Positions 1 through 9,438 of a stretch of 64,000 bases of DNA are shown here, piece by piece. The stretch's first letter is position 1. Each line of letters starts with the position of its first letter. The DNA comes from Aureispira sp. CCB-QB1 (GTDB lineage: Bacteria > Bacteroidota > Bacteroidia > Chitinophagales > Saprospiraceae). The notes beneath the pieces were generated by a model. That model saw nothing but the letters and a program-made list of their open reading frames with translations. It did not search any database and was not told the origin of the DNA. The stretch is taken from positions 42,070 to 106,069 of the forward strand of contig NZ_JHBV01000046.1 of the NCBI RefSeq assembly GCF_000724545.1. The letters are read 5' to 3'. The translations under genes were made by a program, and so were the position numbers.

Positions 1-30
1 AAAAAACATCTATTTGCCACCTTAACAAAT

Positions 31-63
31 AAAAAAGGGCCAGAGTTTCCTCAAACTCTGGCC
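31..63 (-). terminator. Rho-independent terminator of the PKD-repeat gene
   Basis: Perfect 11-bp inverted repeat GGCCAGAGTTT / AAACTCTGGCC (38-48 and 53-63) with a 4-nt loop. Read on the minus strand it is followed by a run of six T (31-36). It lies about 80 nt behind the stop codon of the minus-strand gene. Confidence 0.85.
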
Positions 64-145
64 GTATTCACACCCTATATCCTATTGATTAAATAATAGG
101 TTATAATATTTGTCAAACACTTAACTATGCGTATTCATCAAAATA

Positions 146-3100
146 TTATTCTTTGACAAATTTCATAGTTTGTTGTGTTGTTTCACTTGTAATTCTTACT
201 ACGTATACACCTGCTGGTAACTGCTCGATAGGAAGGCTTACTTGCTCTTGTCCTGCTCCTACGTTCAAGTTATTCATGTAAGCAACTTTTCCTGTCAAAT
301 CTAAGATAGAAATGGTTCCATCTATTGCTTCTTCTGTACTAATTGCTAAATGTACTACACTGTTTGCTGGATTAGGGAACAAGTTGATTGTTGTTGCTCC
401 TTCTTCTACTTCTTCTACTGCTGTATAGTAATTGATTACAGGAGGCAACATATTTACAGTAAAGCCTGGCTTCGTAAAGTTACGGCTAAAGTTACCTACA
501 GAATCTACTGTAATAGTATCACAGAAAGTAGATACACAACCATTTACAGTATCCAAAGCCATCAAACAAACTACATAAGAGCCAAAGCTATTGTAAGTGT
601 GTAGTGGTGCACCAGACATTGCTCCTGTACCATCACCGAAATCCCATACAAATGTAAATCCTGCATTCGAAGCAGCACCGTTTACTACTGGTTGCATCCA
701 CAATAAGAATGGATCGTTAATACTTTGCGTAATATGAAGATCTGTTGTCAAGTTAGCACAAGGTCCTGTTGGGTTGCCATTGTTCGTTGTTACCATGATT
801 GAATCACAGTAAGTAAAGGTACAGTTTGCAGAATCTGCCGTCAAACATACTAAGTGGTATCCGTTTGTGAAAGTAAACGTTGGATTAGAACTATTCGAAG
901 TATTTCCGTTACCAAAATCCCAAGTAAAGTTTAGTGGGTATTGGTTGCTTGTTAATACTGGTGTAAAGGTCACAACTCCATTCGCACCTACTGAGTAAGT
1001 AAAGGAACCATTTCCAAAGTTTCCACATGAATTAGAAGCTCCTCCTACACAGAAGTTTGTTGTTTCTGAATAAGTGAATGAACCTCCTGACACTAATGTC
1101 ATTCCTGTTGAGTCATCTACCAAAGTATAGCTTCCTTGGCCATACAAGCAGCAAATACCATCTCCATAGCTATCATAGATATTAAAGTTATAACAACCTG
1201 TTGGCAAACATAAATTGATTGGTAAGTTTTGACCGTTCATAGCTGAGCTATAGTTTCCACCATTCGCTACTACTACACCATTCGCATCTGTTACAGTCCA
1301 AGAAGTTTCTGTTGCATAGTTATCAAACAATAAGTTCAATGTTACAGCATTTTGTGCACATGGGTTTGGATTGCCTCCATTCACATAAATTGAATCACAG
1401 TATGTTTCTGTACAAAGTGAATCACTTACTGTCAAGCATACCAAATGCCAGCCGTTTGATAAGTTTACAGTTGGGTATTGTCCGCTTGCATACACACCAT
1501 TTCCAAAATCCCATGAGTAATAAGTTCCTATTCCGAAGCCTGATGCAGAAGAGTGGAAAGTTACACTATTTCCCATTGCCAAGGAATCAATGAACCATAC
1601 CGATGTATTACATGGGTTTGGATTACCTCCATTCACATAAATTGAATCACAGTATGTTTCTGTACAAAGTGAATCATCTACTGTCAAACATACATAGTGC
1701 CAGCCGTTTGATAAGTTTACAGTTGGATATTGTCCGCTTGCATACACACCATTTCCAAAATCCCATGAGTAATAAGCACCTGCTCCGAAGCCATACGCAG
1801 AAGAATGGAAAGTGATATTATTTCCTGTTGACAAAGAATCAAAGAACCATACTGATGTATTACATGGGTTTGGATTACTTCCATTCACATAAATAGAATC
1901 ACAGTATGTTTCTGTACAAGACGAATCACTTACGGTCAAACATACTTGATACCAACCATTTGATAATTGTACCGTTGGGTTTGGTCCATAAGCCTGAAAG
2001 TTAGTTCCAAATGTCCACGCATAAAATGCGCCTGCTCCAAAACCAGATACTGACGAATTAAAAGTCACATTATTTCCTGATGATAACGAATCTGTAAACG
2101 AAATTGTTCCACTACATGGATTTGTATTACCGCCGTTTACATAAATTGAATCACAGTATGTTTCTGTACAAAGTGAATCATCTACTGTCAAACATACAGA
2201 ATACCAGCCATTTGATGCAGGAAATGTTACAGTTGGTCCTCCTACAATGATAGAGCTACCTCCTATATTCCAAGTATAAGAAGTTCCTGCTCCAAAACCA
2301 GAAGTAGATGCTTGAAGTGTTACATGATTTCCTGTTGTTACTGAACTAGAAAATGATACAAATGTGTTACATGGGTTTGGATTCCCTCCATTCACATAAA
2401 TTGAATCGCAGTATGTCTCAACGCAAATTGAATCGTCTACTGTCAAACATACATAGTGCCAACCATTTGATAAGGTTACAGTTGGGTATTGTCCACTTGC
2501 ATACACACCATTTCCAAAATCCCATGAGTAATAAGCACCTGCTCCAAAGCCTGATGCATAAGAGTGGAAAGTTACACTATTTCCCATTGCTAAGGAATCA
2601 ACAAACCATACCGATGTATTACATGGGTTGGTGTTGCCACTAATATAAACTGAATCATGGTAAGTAGCTTGACAACCTAATGTATCATAAACAGTTACAT
2701 CGGCAGCATACCATCCTGGTCCAGGGTAAGTAAACGAAGGATTTGCAACTGAAGAACTTCCTAAACCATGAAAATTCCAAGCATAACTATACATTGGATT
2801 GCCTCCTACTACATTGCTAGTAAAAGAAGCTGTATTGCCGCTAACTGTATGACTGTGTGTTACAGCAAAACCTGAACATGGATTTGGATTAGTATTGCTA
2901 ATAATACTATCACAATAAATTGTTGTCTGACAATTTGTTAAACTATCATATACCGTTAAACAAGCATGATGGTAACCAAATGGAGAACCACCACTAAAGT
3001 TGTAATTAATTGTTGGGGTAACTGATGTCACCGTGTTCGTTGTATTATTATTGTAATCATCAATAGTCCATACATAAACAGGATTCATCATCCCCGCACT

Positions 3101-3232
3101 CGTAGTGGCTGTAAAGTTGTAGTTGTTCCCCGTATTGGTATACGAAAACGTAGCACTACACTGTGCTTGCAAACTACTTGTTGCCCCTAAGAACAGTAAA
3201 ATAGCTAATGTTAAATAATTAAATGCTTTCAT
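146..3232 (-). CDS. Secreted PKD-repeat protein with T9SS type A sorting domain
   Basis: This 1028-residue protein starts with a signal peptide cut after about residue 23 (..SLQAQ). It then carries about nine PKD-like beta-sandwich repeats, recognised by WDFGNG / WDFGDG and by the closing CDSIYVNGG strand. Five central repeats are 84-residue units so similar that the DNA (about 1350-2640) repeats too. Around residues 650-750 a different domain with the motif YDSYGDGICC interrupts the series. The last about 75 residues (LFPNPANS...G.Y.V......MKFVKE) are a T9SS type A sorting domain, so export through the outer membrane and anchoring to or release from the cell surface are expected. PKD domains often bind glycans or act as spacers. 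No catalytic domain is visible, so an adhesin or structural surface role is inferred. It is followed by its own terminator. Confidence 0.92.
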   Translation of the reverse strand: MKAFNYLTLAILLFLGATSSLQAQCSATFSYTNTGNNYNFTATTSAGMMNPVYVWTIDDYNNNTTNTVTSVTPTINYNFSGGSPFGYHHACLTVYDSLTNCQTTIYCDSIISNTNPNPCSGFAVTHSHTVSGNTASFTSNVVGGNPMYSYAWNFHGLGSSSVANPSFTYPGPGWYAADVTVYDTLGCQATYHDSVYISGNTNPCNTSVWFVDSLAMGNSVTFHSYASGFGAGAYYSWDFGNGVYASGQYPTVTLSNGWHYVCLTVDDSICVETYCDSIYVNGGNPNPCNTFVSFSSSVTTGNHVTLQASTSGFGAGTSYTWNIGGSSIIVGGPTVTFPASNGWYSVCLTVDDSLCTETYCDSIYVNGGNTNPCSGTISFTDSLSSGNNVTFNSSVSGFGAGAFYAWTFGTNFQAYGPNPTVQLSNGWYQVCLTVSDSSCTETYCDSIYVNGSNPNPCNTSVWFFDSLSTGNNITFHSSAYGFGAGAYYSWDFGNGVYASGQYPTVNLSNGWHYVCLTVDDSLCTETYCDSIYVNGGNPNPCNTSVWFIDSLAMGNSVTFHSSASGFGIGTYYSWDFGNGVYASGQYPTVNLSNGWHLVCLTVSDSLCTETYCDSIYVNGGNPNPCAQNAVTLNLLFDNYATETSWTVTDANGVVVANGGNYSSAMNGQNLPINLCLPTGCYNFNIYDSYGDGICCLYGQGSYTLVDDSTGMTLVSGGSFTYSETTNFCVGGASNSCGNFGNGSFTYSVGANGVVTFTPVLTSNQYPLNFTWDFGNGNTSNSSNPTFTFTNGYHLVCLTADSANCTFTYCDSIMVTTNNGNPTGPCANLTTDLHITQSINDPFLLWMQPVVNGAASNAGFTFVWDFGDGTGAMSGAPLHTYNSFGSYVVCLMALDTVNGCVSTFCDTITVDSVGNFSRNFTKPGFTVNMLPPVINYYTAVEEVEEGATTINLFPNPANSVVHLAISTEEAIDGTISILDLTGKVAYMNNLNVGAGQEQVSLPIEQLPAGVYVVRITSETTQQTMKFVKE

Positions 3233-3533
3233 AAGTTGATTTTGATTTAAACGTAATTTTTGTTTGGAGTAATACTTTTCTTTGACAGTACAATAATAAG
3301 TAGAAGCATTACTGTTTAAAAAGACATTTTTAAATAAAAATTAATCACTTTAAATAAAAAATTCTTTATAAATCATTAAACAACAATACAAAACAACACC
3401 AAAAAACACTAAAAACTTACAACAAAAACAACAAGGTCAATCCCAAAAAAAATATTTTCCAGAAAAATTCTAGAAAATATTTTTTAAACAATCATTTTTT
3501 TTAGAAATATTATATTCCTAATAAATAATGCGA
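3233..3533. other. AT-rich intergenic region
   Basis: A 300-bp stretch between two minus-strand genes with long A and T runs. It should hold the promoter of the PKD-repeat gene. The only near match is TACGTTTA (minus strand) close to the start, which lacks the final G of TAnnTTTG. I see no gene, RNA or repeat here. Confidence 0.4.
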
Positions 3534-5033
3534 TCACAATTTTTCTTGGCGAACAAAGCGACCATTGATAAAGTCAAATTTCTGTCCTTTTATGGTAATG
3601 GATTCTCCTTCTTGCGTTTTTGCCAAGTCAAATATGTCCTGTTTTATCAAATGAATAGAACCATTCGTTGCATGAGCCAAGTTTAAATATTCTTCATTAA
3701 TAATTTTCTCTTGTTTTCCCCAAAAAGAACTCCCGCCATCTTCTACACCACATAGTATGATACGAATAGGTACTTTTAATTGGTGCATTAATTCCAAATC
3801 ACGTATGGGGCTATAATTATCTGCTATCAAAAAAACTTCATCGTACTTTTTGCGTTTATCTTGTGCCGCCAATAATGCCTCCACATCATTTTCTGGATAT
3901 TCTCCTCCTCCTCCGTTTCGCATCCCCTTTCTCATGGTATTAATAATAGTATTAAAATCTTTTATTTGCCCCTGACAAAAATAAAACCCACCTGTTGAAC
4001 CAATCCTCTTTTGTGAAGTAGATTTGTTATCACCGTCATTAAAAAATAAGTATTTTTTATCTTCGTTCTCCATAAAATTTAAAGCATGCCACAAGATTAC
4101 TTGCTCGGTATAACCATACATAGATCCTGTAATATCGGTTACGACAATTTTATGTTTAAACTGCTTTTTTAACCGAAACAAAGGCGCTAGAACTGCTTTA
4201 TTTTTTTCTTCAAAAAAATGAGGATTTTGCTTTAATTTTTCTCTATACGTTTGCGCTTTAATTTGCAACATGGCATTCACCCACTCCACACTATCATAGT
4301 CTATTGGAATGTAAATATCTTCCTCTGCTATTTTGTGTTTGTTGCCCGTTCTAACCAAAGAATCTAAAAAATGAATGGCATCCATATGAACAAGACGAGA
4401 CAAAGAATCGGCAATGTGCGCCAATCGTTCTTTTTCTTTAGATCCCATCCAAGTAAAAACAGTTGACATAATCTTATATTCTTTGCCAACATCTAAAGGA
4501 CGTATCGTTTTGACATTATCATGGTATTTTACAGCAATTCTAAATTCAGATACAAAAGGCAGGTAAAAATGCACTTGCCCTTCAGCATTTGTTGTATCTC
4601 TAAAAACTTCCCCAGTAGTGGTATATAAAGTTACGACTTCGTTGGGCAATCGTTGATTGGCAATATTTCTATACGTAAATGTAAAGTAGATAAATCGACG
4701 CGTATAGGCTTGATAATTATACGTCACATAAGGAAACGCATTGATTGTAATCGGTCTCAGACAAGTGTGTTCGCCACAATGAACCGTATATGTCTCATCA
4801 AAAGGAACCTTGACTTTCACACGTCCATTAGAGCCTGTTGTAGTTTCTACCACATGTCCCTTTTTTCCCTTTAACACAACGGGCGCATTGGCATAGGGAC
4901 TACCGTTGGGATTCATGAGATTCAAGTTGACAAAAGAAATCGTGTCCTCTGGACTAAAATTAGGTTGATGTCCTTGTGCATGAGCTGTTGTGAGCTGTAA
5001 ACACAAGTAGCATAAAAAAAAAGTGCATCGCAT
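3534..5033 (-). CDS. Secreted protein with Ig-like N-terminus and von Willebrand A-like domain
   Basis: A 499-residue protein with a signal peptide (cleavage near AHAQ, residue 20). Residues about 30-190 look like two carboxypeptidase-regulatory/Ig-like beta modules (for example ..TGSNGRVKVKVPFDETY.. and ..TTNAEGQVHFYLPF..). A helical linker follows, then from about residue 290 a Rossmann-type segment opens with VVTDITGSMYGYTEQ, a DxTGS variant of the VWA metal-ion-dependent adhesion motif (DxSxS). Later segments (LFFNDGDNKST; DEVFLIADNYSPIRDL) fit VWA strands and loops. The family is inferred. A periplasmic or surface binding role is likely; the partner is unknown. It stands alone, with about 300 bp downstream and 110 bp upstream. 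Confidence 0.7.
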   Translation of the reverse strand: MRCTFFLCYLCLQLTTAHAQGHQPNFSPEDTISFVNLNLMNPNGSPYANAPVVLKGKKGHVVETTTGSNGRVKVKVPFDETYTVHCGEHTCLRPITINAFPYVTYNYQAYTRRFIYFTFTYRNIANQRLPNEVVTLYTTTGEVFRDTTNAEGQVHFYLPFVSEFRIAVKYHDNVKTIRPLDVGKEYKIMSTVFTWMGSKEKERLAHIADSLSRLVHMDAIHFLDSLVRTGNKHKIAEEDIYIPIDYDSVEWVNAMLQIKAQTYREKLKQNPHFFEEKNKAVLAPLFRLKKQFKHKIVVTDITGSMYGYTEQVILWHALNFMENEDKKYLFFNDGDNKSTSQKRIGSTGGFYFCQGQIKDFNTIINTMRKGMRNGGGGEYPENDVEALLAAQDKRKKYDEVFLIADNYSPIRDLELMHQLKVPIRIILCGVEDGGSSFWGKQEKIINEEYLNLAHATNGSIHLIKQDIFDLAKTQEGESITIKGQKFDFINGRFVRQEKL

Positions 5034-5145
5034 AGTCGGTCATTTTTAAGAACTTTAATAGCTTTTATTAATAATCCCTAAAAAGTCAATTAGTTACACT
5101 TTTTCTATAAAATAGTAACTTGACCTGTCGATTACTGTAGAGTAT

Positions 5146-6063
5146 CTAAAAATGTGCTGCTATAAAATCTAACGTATGATTGTAATAAGCGGCTCCTCCT
5201 GCCGTGTATAAATCCGTGTGTGCTCCTCCTTTCACAGTATAAAAAGTCTTGTCAGTACTTGCCAAAGCTTCAAACAACTGCTTGCCATATCGAATATGAA
5301 TATGCTTATCGGCATCGCCATGATTCATCAAAATAGGTTGTTTTATTTTTTTACAAGCTAGTATGGGTTGAATTTGGTACGGATCAAAATTGGCAATCTG
5401 CCCAGCAAGCGTTAAAGCTCGATTAGAAGCAAAACGTAAACCAATCCCATAACAGTATCGTTTTTGGTACTGATAAACGATTTCTGATAAATCTGTGAAT
5501 GTACTTTCAATCACGCCAAATTGAATTCTTGGTTCTATAGCCAATGCCTGCAATGCAACAGCCGCTCCCATAGAACTCGCCCAAATTCCAATAGACGTAT
5601 TGGGGTCATAATTTAAAATTGCAGCAACGACAGCTTGAACATCTTCTTTTTCATGATACCCAAATGTACAATATTTTCCCCCACTTTGTCCATGTGCTCT
5701 GGCATCATAAATCATACAGTTGTATCCTGATTCGGTCAAACGCTTCGCTATCCCTAAATAATCTTCTTTACAACCTCCTATACCATGCAGCATAATGATT
5801 GTTCCTTTTGCAGAATCTTGGTCTGGCAATGCCAAATAATTGGACAAAATAACACCATCCTTTGTCTCTATCTCCAACACTTCTGTTTTTAGTTGGTAAT
5901 CTTTAGGGAAGGCACCATAAGAAAATCGCTCTTGGTGTTCTTCTAAATCAATCTTTTGGGGCATTACAATAGCATAAGGAGCTATAAACTCTACAATAAC
6001 AATTAGCGCAACCAATGCGACAAGCAATAAAATAACTAGCACTTTGTATCCTATTTTTTTCAT
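5146..6063 (-). CDS. Membrane-anchored alpha/beta hydrolase (serine hydrolase)
   Basis: 305 residues. A hydrophobic N-terminal helix (residues about 7-30) anchors or exports the protein. The alpha/beta-hydrolase core shows the oxyanion strand MLHGIGG, the nucleophile elbow WASSMGAA (a variant of GxSxG), the acid in NHGDADKHI and the histidine in GGAHTDLY near the C-terminus, so a full Ser-Asp-His triad is present. The layout resembles YfhR/BEM46-type hydrolases and small serine esterases. The substrate cannot be told from sequence. The gene is single, minus strand, and divergent from pepT. Confidence 0.82.
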   Translation of the reverse strand: MKKIGYKVLVILLLVALVALIVIVEFIAPYAIVMPQKIDLEEHQERFSYGAFPKDYQLKTEVLEIETKDGVILSNYLALPDQDSAKGTIIMLHGIGGCKEDYLGIAKRLTESGYNCMIYDARAHGQSGGKYCTFGYHEKEDVQAVVAAILNYDPNTSIGIWASSMGAAVALQALAIEPRIQFGVIESTFTDLSEIVYQYQKRYCYGIGLRFASNRALTLAGQIANFDPYQIQPILACKKIKQPILMNHGDADKHIHIRYGKQLFEALASTDKTFYTVKGGAHTDLYTAGGAAYYNHTLDFIAAHF

Positions 6064-6114
6064 GGGAAAAATTCATTAGACAGGATGACGAATAGAGTCG
6101 TATTACCAAAAAAG

Positions 6115-6215
6115 CAAGATTTTTTGAAGGACAAGGAAAAGCGCAAACTCATAGCTGTAAGCTATGAAGTAGAGCATTTGACGAAGTCAATCCCCAAAAA
6201 ATGGTTTTGTAGGCA
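6115..6215. repeat. Imperfect long palindrome, possible interspersed repeat
   Basis: The stretch folds on itself around CATAGCTgtaAGCTATG. The outer arms match in blocks: ATTTTTTG..GGA on the left and TCC..AAAAAAT on the right, and CTCATAGC with GCTATGAAG. It lies between the divergent hydrolase and pepT genes. Only one copy is visible here, so the repeat-family status is a guess from its form. Confidence 0.45.
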
Positions 6216-6340
6216 TACCATTTCATTCGTGATCATGTTTATTAATGGTTTGGATTTTTTGTGATAATAATACGAAATTTTCAAGACTTTAAGTAACTTA
6301 CCAGCTCTATAAAACCGTATATAAATTATAAATTAGCATC

Positions 6341-7573
6341 ATGAAAGAGCAGATTTTAGATCGTTTTCTCCGTTATGTCAAAGTAGATACTCAGTCTGAG
6401 TTTGGAGTAGAAAAAATTCCTAGTACAGATAAACAATTCATCTTAGCCAATCAAATTGTAGAAGAATTAAAAGCCATAGGTTTGAGTGATGTTGAAATTG
6501 ATGACCATTGTTACATTATGGCTACGCTTCCTGCCAATACCGACAAGAAAATACCTACAGTTGGTTTTGTTGCCCATATTGACACATCTCCAGATTTCAC
6601 AGCAACAGGTTGCGCTCCAATTGTTTGGAACAATTACGATGGTGGAGACTTGGTATTAAACGAAAAAGAAGATCTTGTTCTTAGAACTTCTGAATTCCCT
6701 GAAATGCTCCAATTTAAAGGTCAAACTTTGATTACGACTGACGGCATGACACTTCTAGGGGCAGACGACAAAGCTGGTGTAACAGAAATTGTTTCTGCTA
6801 TGGAATACCTTATTAACCACCCTGAAATCAAACACGGGAAAATCCGTATCTGTTTTACTCCTGACGAAGAAGTAGGTCGTGGAGCAGATTTATTTGATGT
6901 GGAAAAATTTGGTGCAGAATGGGCGTACACAATGGATGGCTCGCTTCCTGGTGAGATTGAATACGAAAATTTTAATGCGGCTTACGCGGCCATTGATATA
7001 CAGGGAAAAATTGTTCATCCTGGTGCCGCAAAAGACAAGATGGTCAACTCAATGTATATTGCAGCCGAGCTTATTCAAGCTTTGCCCGCAGAGGAGGTGC
7101 CCGAAAAAACAGAAGGTTATGAAGGTTTCTTCCACCTGCTTTCTGTCAATGGAGATGTAGACAAAACAGAACTCCGTTATATCATTAGAGATCATGACAA
7201 AGAAAAATTTGAAGCAAAAAAAGCATTGATGCAACAAACAGTAGATGCTTTAAATCAAAAATATGACCATCGTCTTTCTTTGAGTTTGAGTGACCAATAT
7301 TATAATATGGCAGAAAAAGTTCGTCCTGTTATGCATATTGTCGACTTAGCAAGAGAAGCCATTAGCAATTTAGGAATGCAACCCATTACTCGTCCTATTC
7401 GAGGAGGAACAGATGGTTCCAGATTGTCATTTATGGGCTTGCCTTGTCCTAATATTTTTGCTGGCGGTCTAAACTTCCACAGTCGTTATGAATATGTTCC
7501 TTTAGAATCTATTGTAGCCGCTACAGAGACAATTATTGAAATTGCTAAATTAATGGAAAGCCGAGATTGGTAA
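6341..7573 (+). CDS. pepT: Peptidase T (tripeptide aminopeptidase)
   Basis: A 410-residue M20-family metallopeptidase of normal length that cleaves the N-terminal residue from tripeptides in the cytoplasm. The di-zinc ligands and catalytic residues are all in place: H79 and D81 in AHIDTSPD, bridging D142 in GADDKAG, catalytic E176 with ligand E177 in TPDEEVG, D199 in YTMDGS and H380 in NFHSRYE. No signal peptide. It is transcribed alone and closed by a clear terminator. It probably serves peptide nutrition or turnover of peptides from proteolysis. The identification is secure because the whole PepT pattern is conserved. Confidence 0.97.
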   Translation: MKEQILDRFLRYVKVDTQSEFGVEKIPSTDKQFILANQIVEELKAIGLSDVEIDDHCYIMATLPANTDKKIPTVGFVAHIDTSPDFTATGCAPIVWNNYDGGDLVLNEKEDLVLRTSEFPEMLQFKGQTLITTDGMTLLGADDKAGVTEIVSAMEYLINHPEIKHGKIRICFTPDEEVGRGADLFDVEKFGAEWAYTMDGSLPGEIEYENFNAAYAAIDIQGKIVHPGAAKDKMVNSMYIAAELIQALPAEEVPEKTEGYEGFFHLLSVNGDVDKTELRYIIRDHDKEKFEAKKALMQQTVDALNQKYDHRLSLSLSDQYYNMAEKVRPVMHIVDLAREAISNLGMQPITRPIRGGTDGSRLSFMGLPCPNIFAGGLNFHSRYEYVPLESIVAATETIIEIAKLMESRDW

Positions 7574-7597
7574 TCTTATCAACAAACTTTACTACCT

Positions 7598-7637
7598 ATA
7601 AGTCATCTTCTAATTAAAGAGGATGACTTATTTTTTC
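7598..7637 (+). terminator. Terminator of pepT
   Basis: Perfect inverted repeat ATAAGTCATC / GATGACTTAT (7598-7607 and 7622-7631), followed by a run of T to 7636. It starts 25 nt after the pepT stop and just before the convergent DUF547 gene. Confidence 0.85.
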
Positions 7638-7640
7638 TGA

Positions 7641-8372
7641 CTATTGAGCATTTAAATCCCAATTGTAAGACTTAAATTTCACAACAGCATTATTAGAAAT
7701 TGTATGATCTGAATATTGTTGAATGTAATTTACAAGTTGGCTGTTACCACCAAAATCGGTGGCATACCAATCAAAAATTTTCGAAATTTCTATGGTATCA
7801 GTTGTTATGGTGTTATAAGTAGGATTATTAATAAAAGCTTTGGTTTGACTGGTATAATATTGTTGAATATTGGATTCTGTCCATGCCTTGTTCAATAAAG
7901 GAGGACACGAAGCAGCAGCGCAATTAACTGCAAAATGCACTTTGGGCTCTCCAAATGCAGCCAATAATTTATTTTTTTCGATTTGATCCAATGTATATGC
8001 TTGGCTTCCAACCATTATTTGACGCGTAGTCCATACCATACCACCATCAATATCTAAAATACTATTCACAGGATGTTCTACCAAAATAGTATATATCGTA
8101 TAAGCATTGTATAAATTGATCCAATAAGCCATCTGTTTGTTATCCGACCAAGTCGTTTCTGGACCATTGGATTTTAACCAGTCAATATATGCCAACAGTT
8201 TTGCTTCTTCATTTTTAAACCCCACGTAGTCAACATTTCCATTTGTATCTACATATTTTGTTAGAAGGGCATCAAATGAAGCGTGACTCTGAGGCTCATT
8301 ATTTACGATATTTTTATCACAAGCGGTTATTAACACAACCAACAACAAGAAACCAATCCATAGTTTTTTCAT
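7641..8372 (-). CDS. DUF547-domain lipoprotein
   Basis: 243 residues from the ATG at 8372. A longer reading from a TTG three codons upstream is possible but would precede the signal peptide MKKLWIGFLLL. Lipobox VLITAC gives a lipidated Cys, so the protein is membrane-anchored. The mature part matches DUF547: MAYWINLYNAYTIY and HFAVNCAAASCPPL are its two hallmark motifs. The biochemical role of DUF547 is not established; it is widespread in secreted proteins of bacteria and plants and has an NlpC/transglutaminase-like look (the conserved Cys and Asn are compatible). The gene is convergent with pepT. Confidence 0.88.
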   Translation of the reverse strand: MKKLWIGFLLLVVLITACDKNIVNNEPQSHASFDALLTKYVDTNGNVDYVGFKNEEAKLLAYIDWLKSNGPETTWSDNKQMAYWINLYNAYTIYTILVEHPVNSILDIDGGMVWTTRQIMVGSQAYTLDQIEKNKLLAAFGEPKVHFAVNCAAASCPPLLNKAWTESNIQQYYTSQTKAFINNPTYNTITTDTIEISKIFDWYATDFGGNSQLVNYIQQYSDHTISNNAVVKFKSYNWDLNAQ

Positions 8373-8647
8373 AAACACCAAGCATCTTTATTAAAGAAAT
8401 AAAAGAAAGTTCTATTGAGACCATTCTTTTTAGAACCATAGGAAGATAACAAGTTCTTTTTAAGAAAACAGGCTTCTAAGTTTTAAGCAGCTCTTTTTGA
8501 CAGAAGTATTATAATTCTCAAATAGTTTTGTGTGTTGTATAAGGAATCCCCCACAAATTAAAGGTATTATACGAGTAGAAATATAAACTCCTAAGGAAAA
8601 ATCTGCAATTTTTCAGGTTGTCCATAACACAGTTTTTATTACTTGAT

Positions 8648-9394
8648 TTATTCAGTAAATGATTTACATTCCCATCCATCATAATACCCATTAAAATCTT
8701 TAGCTAATTTATATAAACTAGTGGTATAAATATTAACTTCATCATAGTCAACTTTATCAAGCCTTGAAAAAACTATTTCATATCTTAATTTATCCTCTTT
8801 ATTGAATCTCTTTCTAAGCACTTTAAAGTTATCTTTCTTAACAGCTTTCTCAAAGGAACATTGATCTTCTTGCTTTTCAAAATACGCCCAATGACTTACT
8901 TCTCTTAATTTCTGAAGAGTATCGCCATGCTTTTCCATATTGCGCAAAACTCTCCTGTTTTGCATCAATTGATATTGTTCTTCAGATGGCATTAATACCA
9001 TTAAAAATAAATCCCAATTTTTATCTTCACTAAAATGATAAGTGCTTGATGGGAAACTTCGAAAAGGTCCTGAAAGTATATTGTCTATCTGGACTTTTTC
9101 CTTGAAATAAATGAAAAAATCTCTTGTTCCTTTTGACGTAATATGTCCCACTTGGATTGCCTTAAATTTTTTCCATAATGTAGGAATAATTTCCTCTTCC
9201 AAAATACTTAGCCTGTCAAGATCATCGCTTGTAGGAAAACCATTCTCTTTTGATGTATACCTTATTGAAATGCACAAAAGGTTTAAATATTTTTTTATAG
9301 GAGCTATTTGATGCAATCCAATGTTTACAAAAATGGACATCGGACCATCTTCATCTTCTTCAAAGTAAAAGTCCCAATTTTCAGGTAATTTCAT
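8648..9394 (-). CDS. DUF695 / RraB-like two-domain cytosolic protein
   Basis: 248 residues, no signal peptide. Residues about 1-135 fit DUF695 (NWDFYFEEDEDGPMSIFVNIGL ... start and a GTRDFFIYFK strand). Residues about 140-245 resemble the RraB fold, the family of the RNase E inhibitor RraB (LMPSEEQYQLMQNRR, the conserved DGDT-like turn read here as HGDTL, closing GYYDGWE). Fusions of DUF695 with RraB are known. In species without a classical RNase E degradosome the role is unknown. It sits 44 nt downstream of the next minus-strand gene and may be co-transcribed with it. Confidence 0.72.
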   Translation of the reverse strand: MKLPENWDFYFEEDEDGPMSIFVNIGLHQIAPIKKYLNLLCISIRYTSKENGFPTSDDLDRLSILEEEIIPTLWKKFKAIQVGHITSKGTRDFFIYFKEKVQIDNILSGPFRSFPSSTYHFSEDKNWDLFLMVLMPSEEQYQLMQNRRVLRNMEKHGDTLQKLREVSHWAYFEKQEDQCSFEKAVKKDNFKVLRKRFNKEDKLRYEIVFSRLDKVDYDEVNIYTTSLYKLAKDFNGYYDGWECKSFTE

Positions 9395-9438
9395 ATATTA
9401 AGGCTTCTTTTTTTAATCACATACAACATCTAACTATA

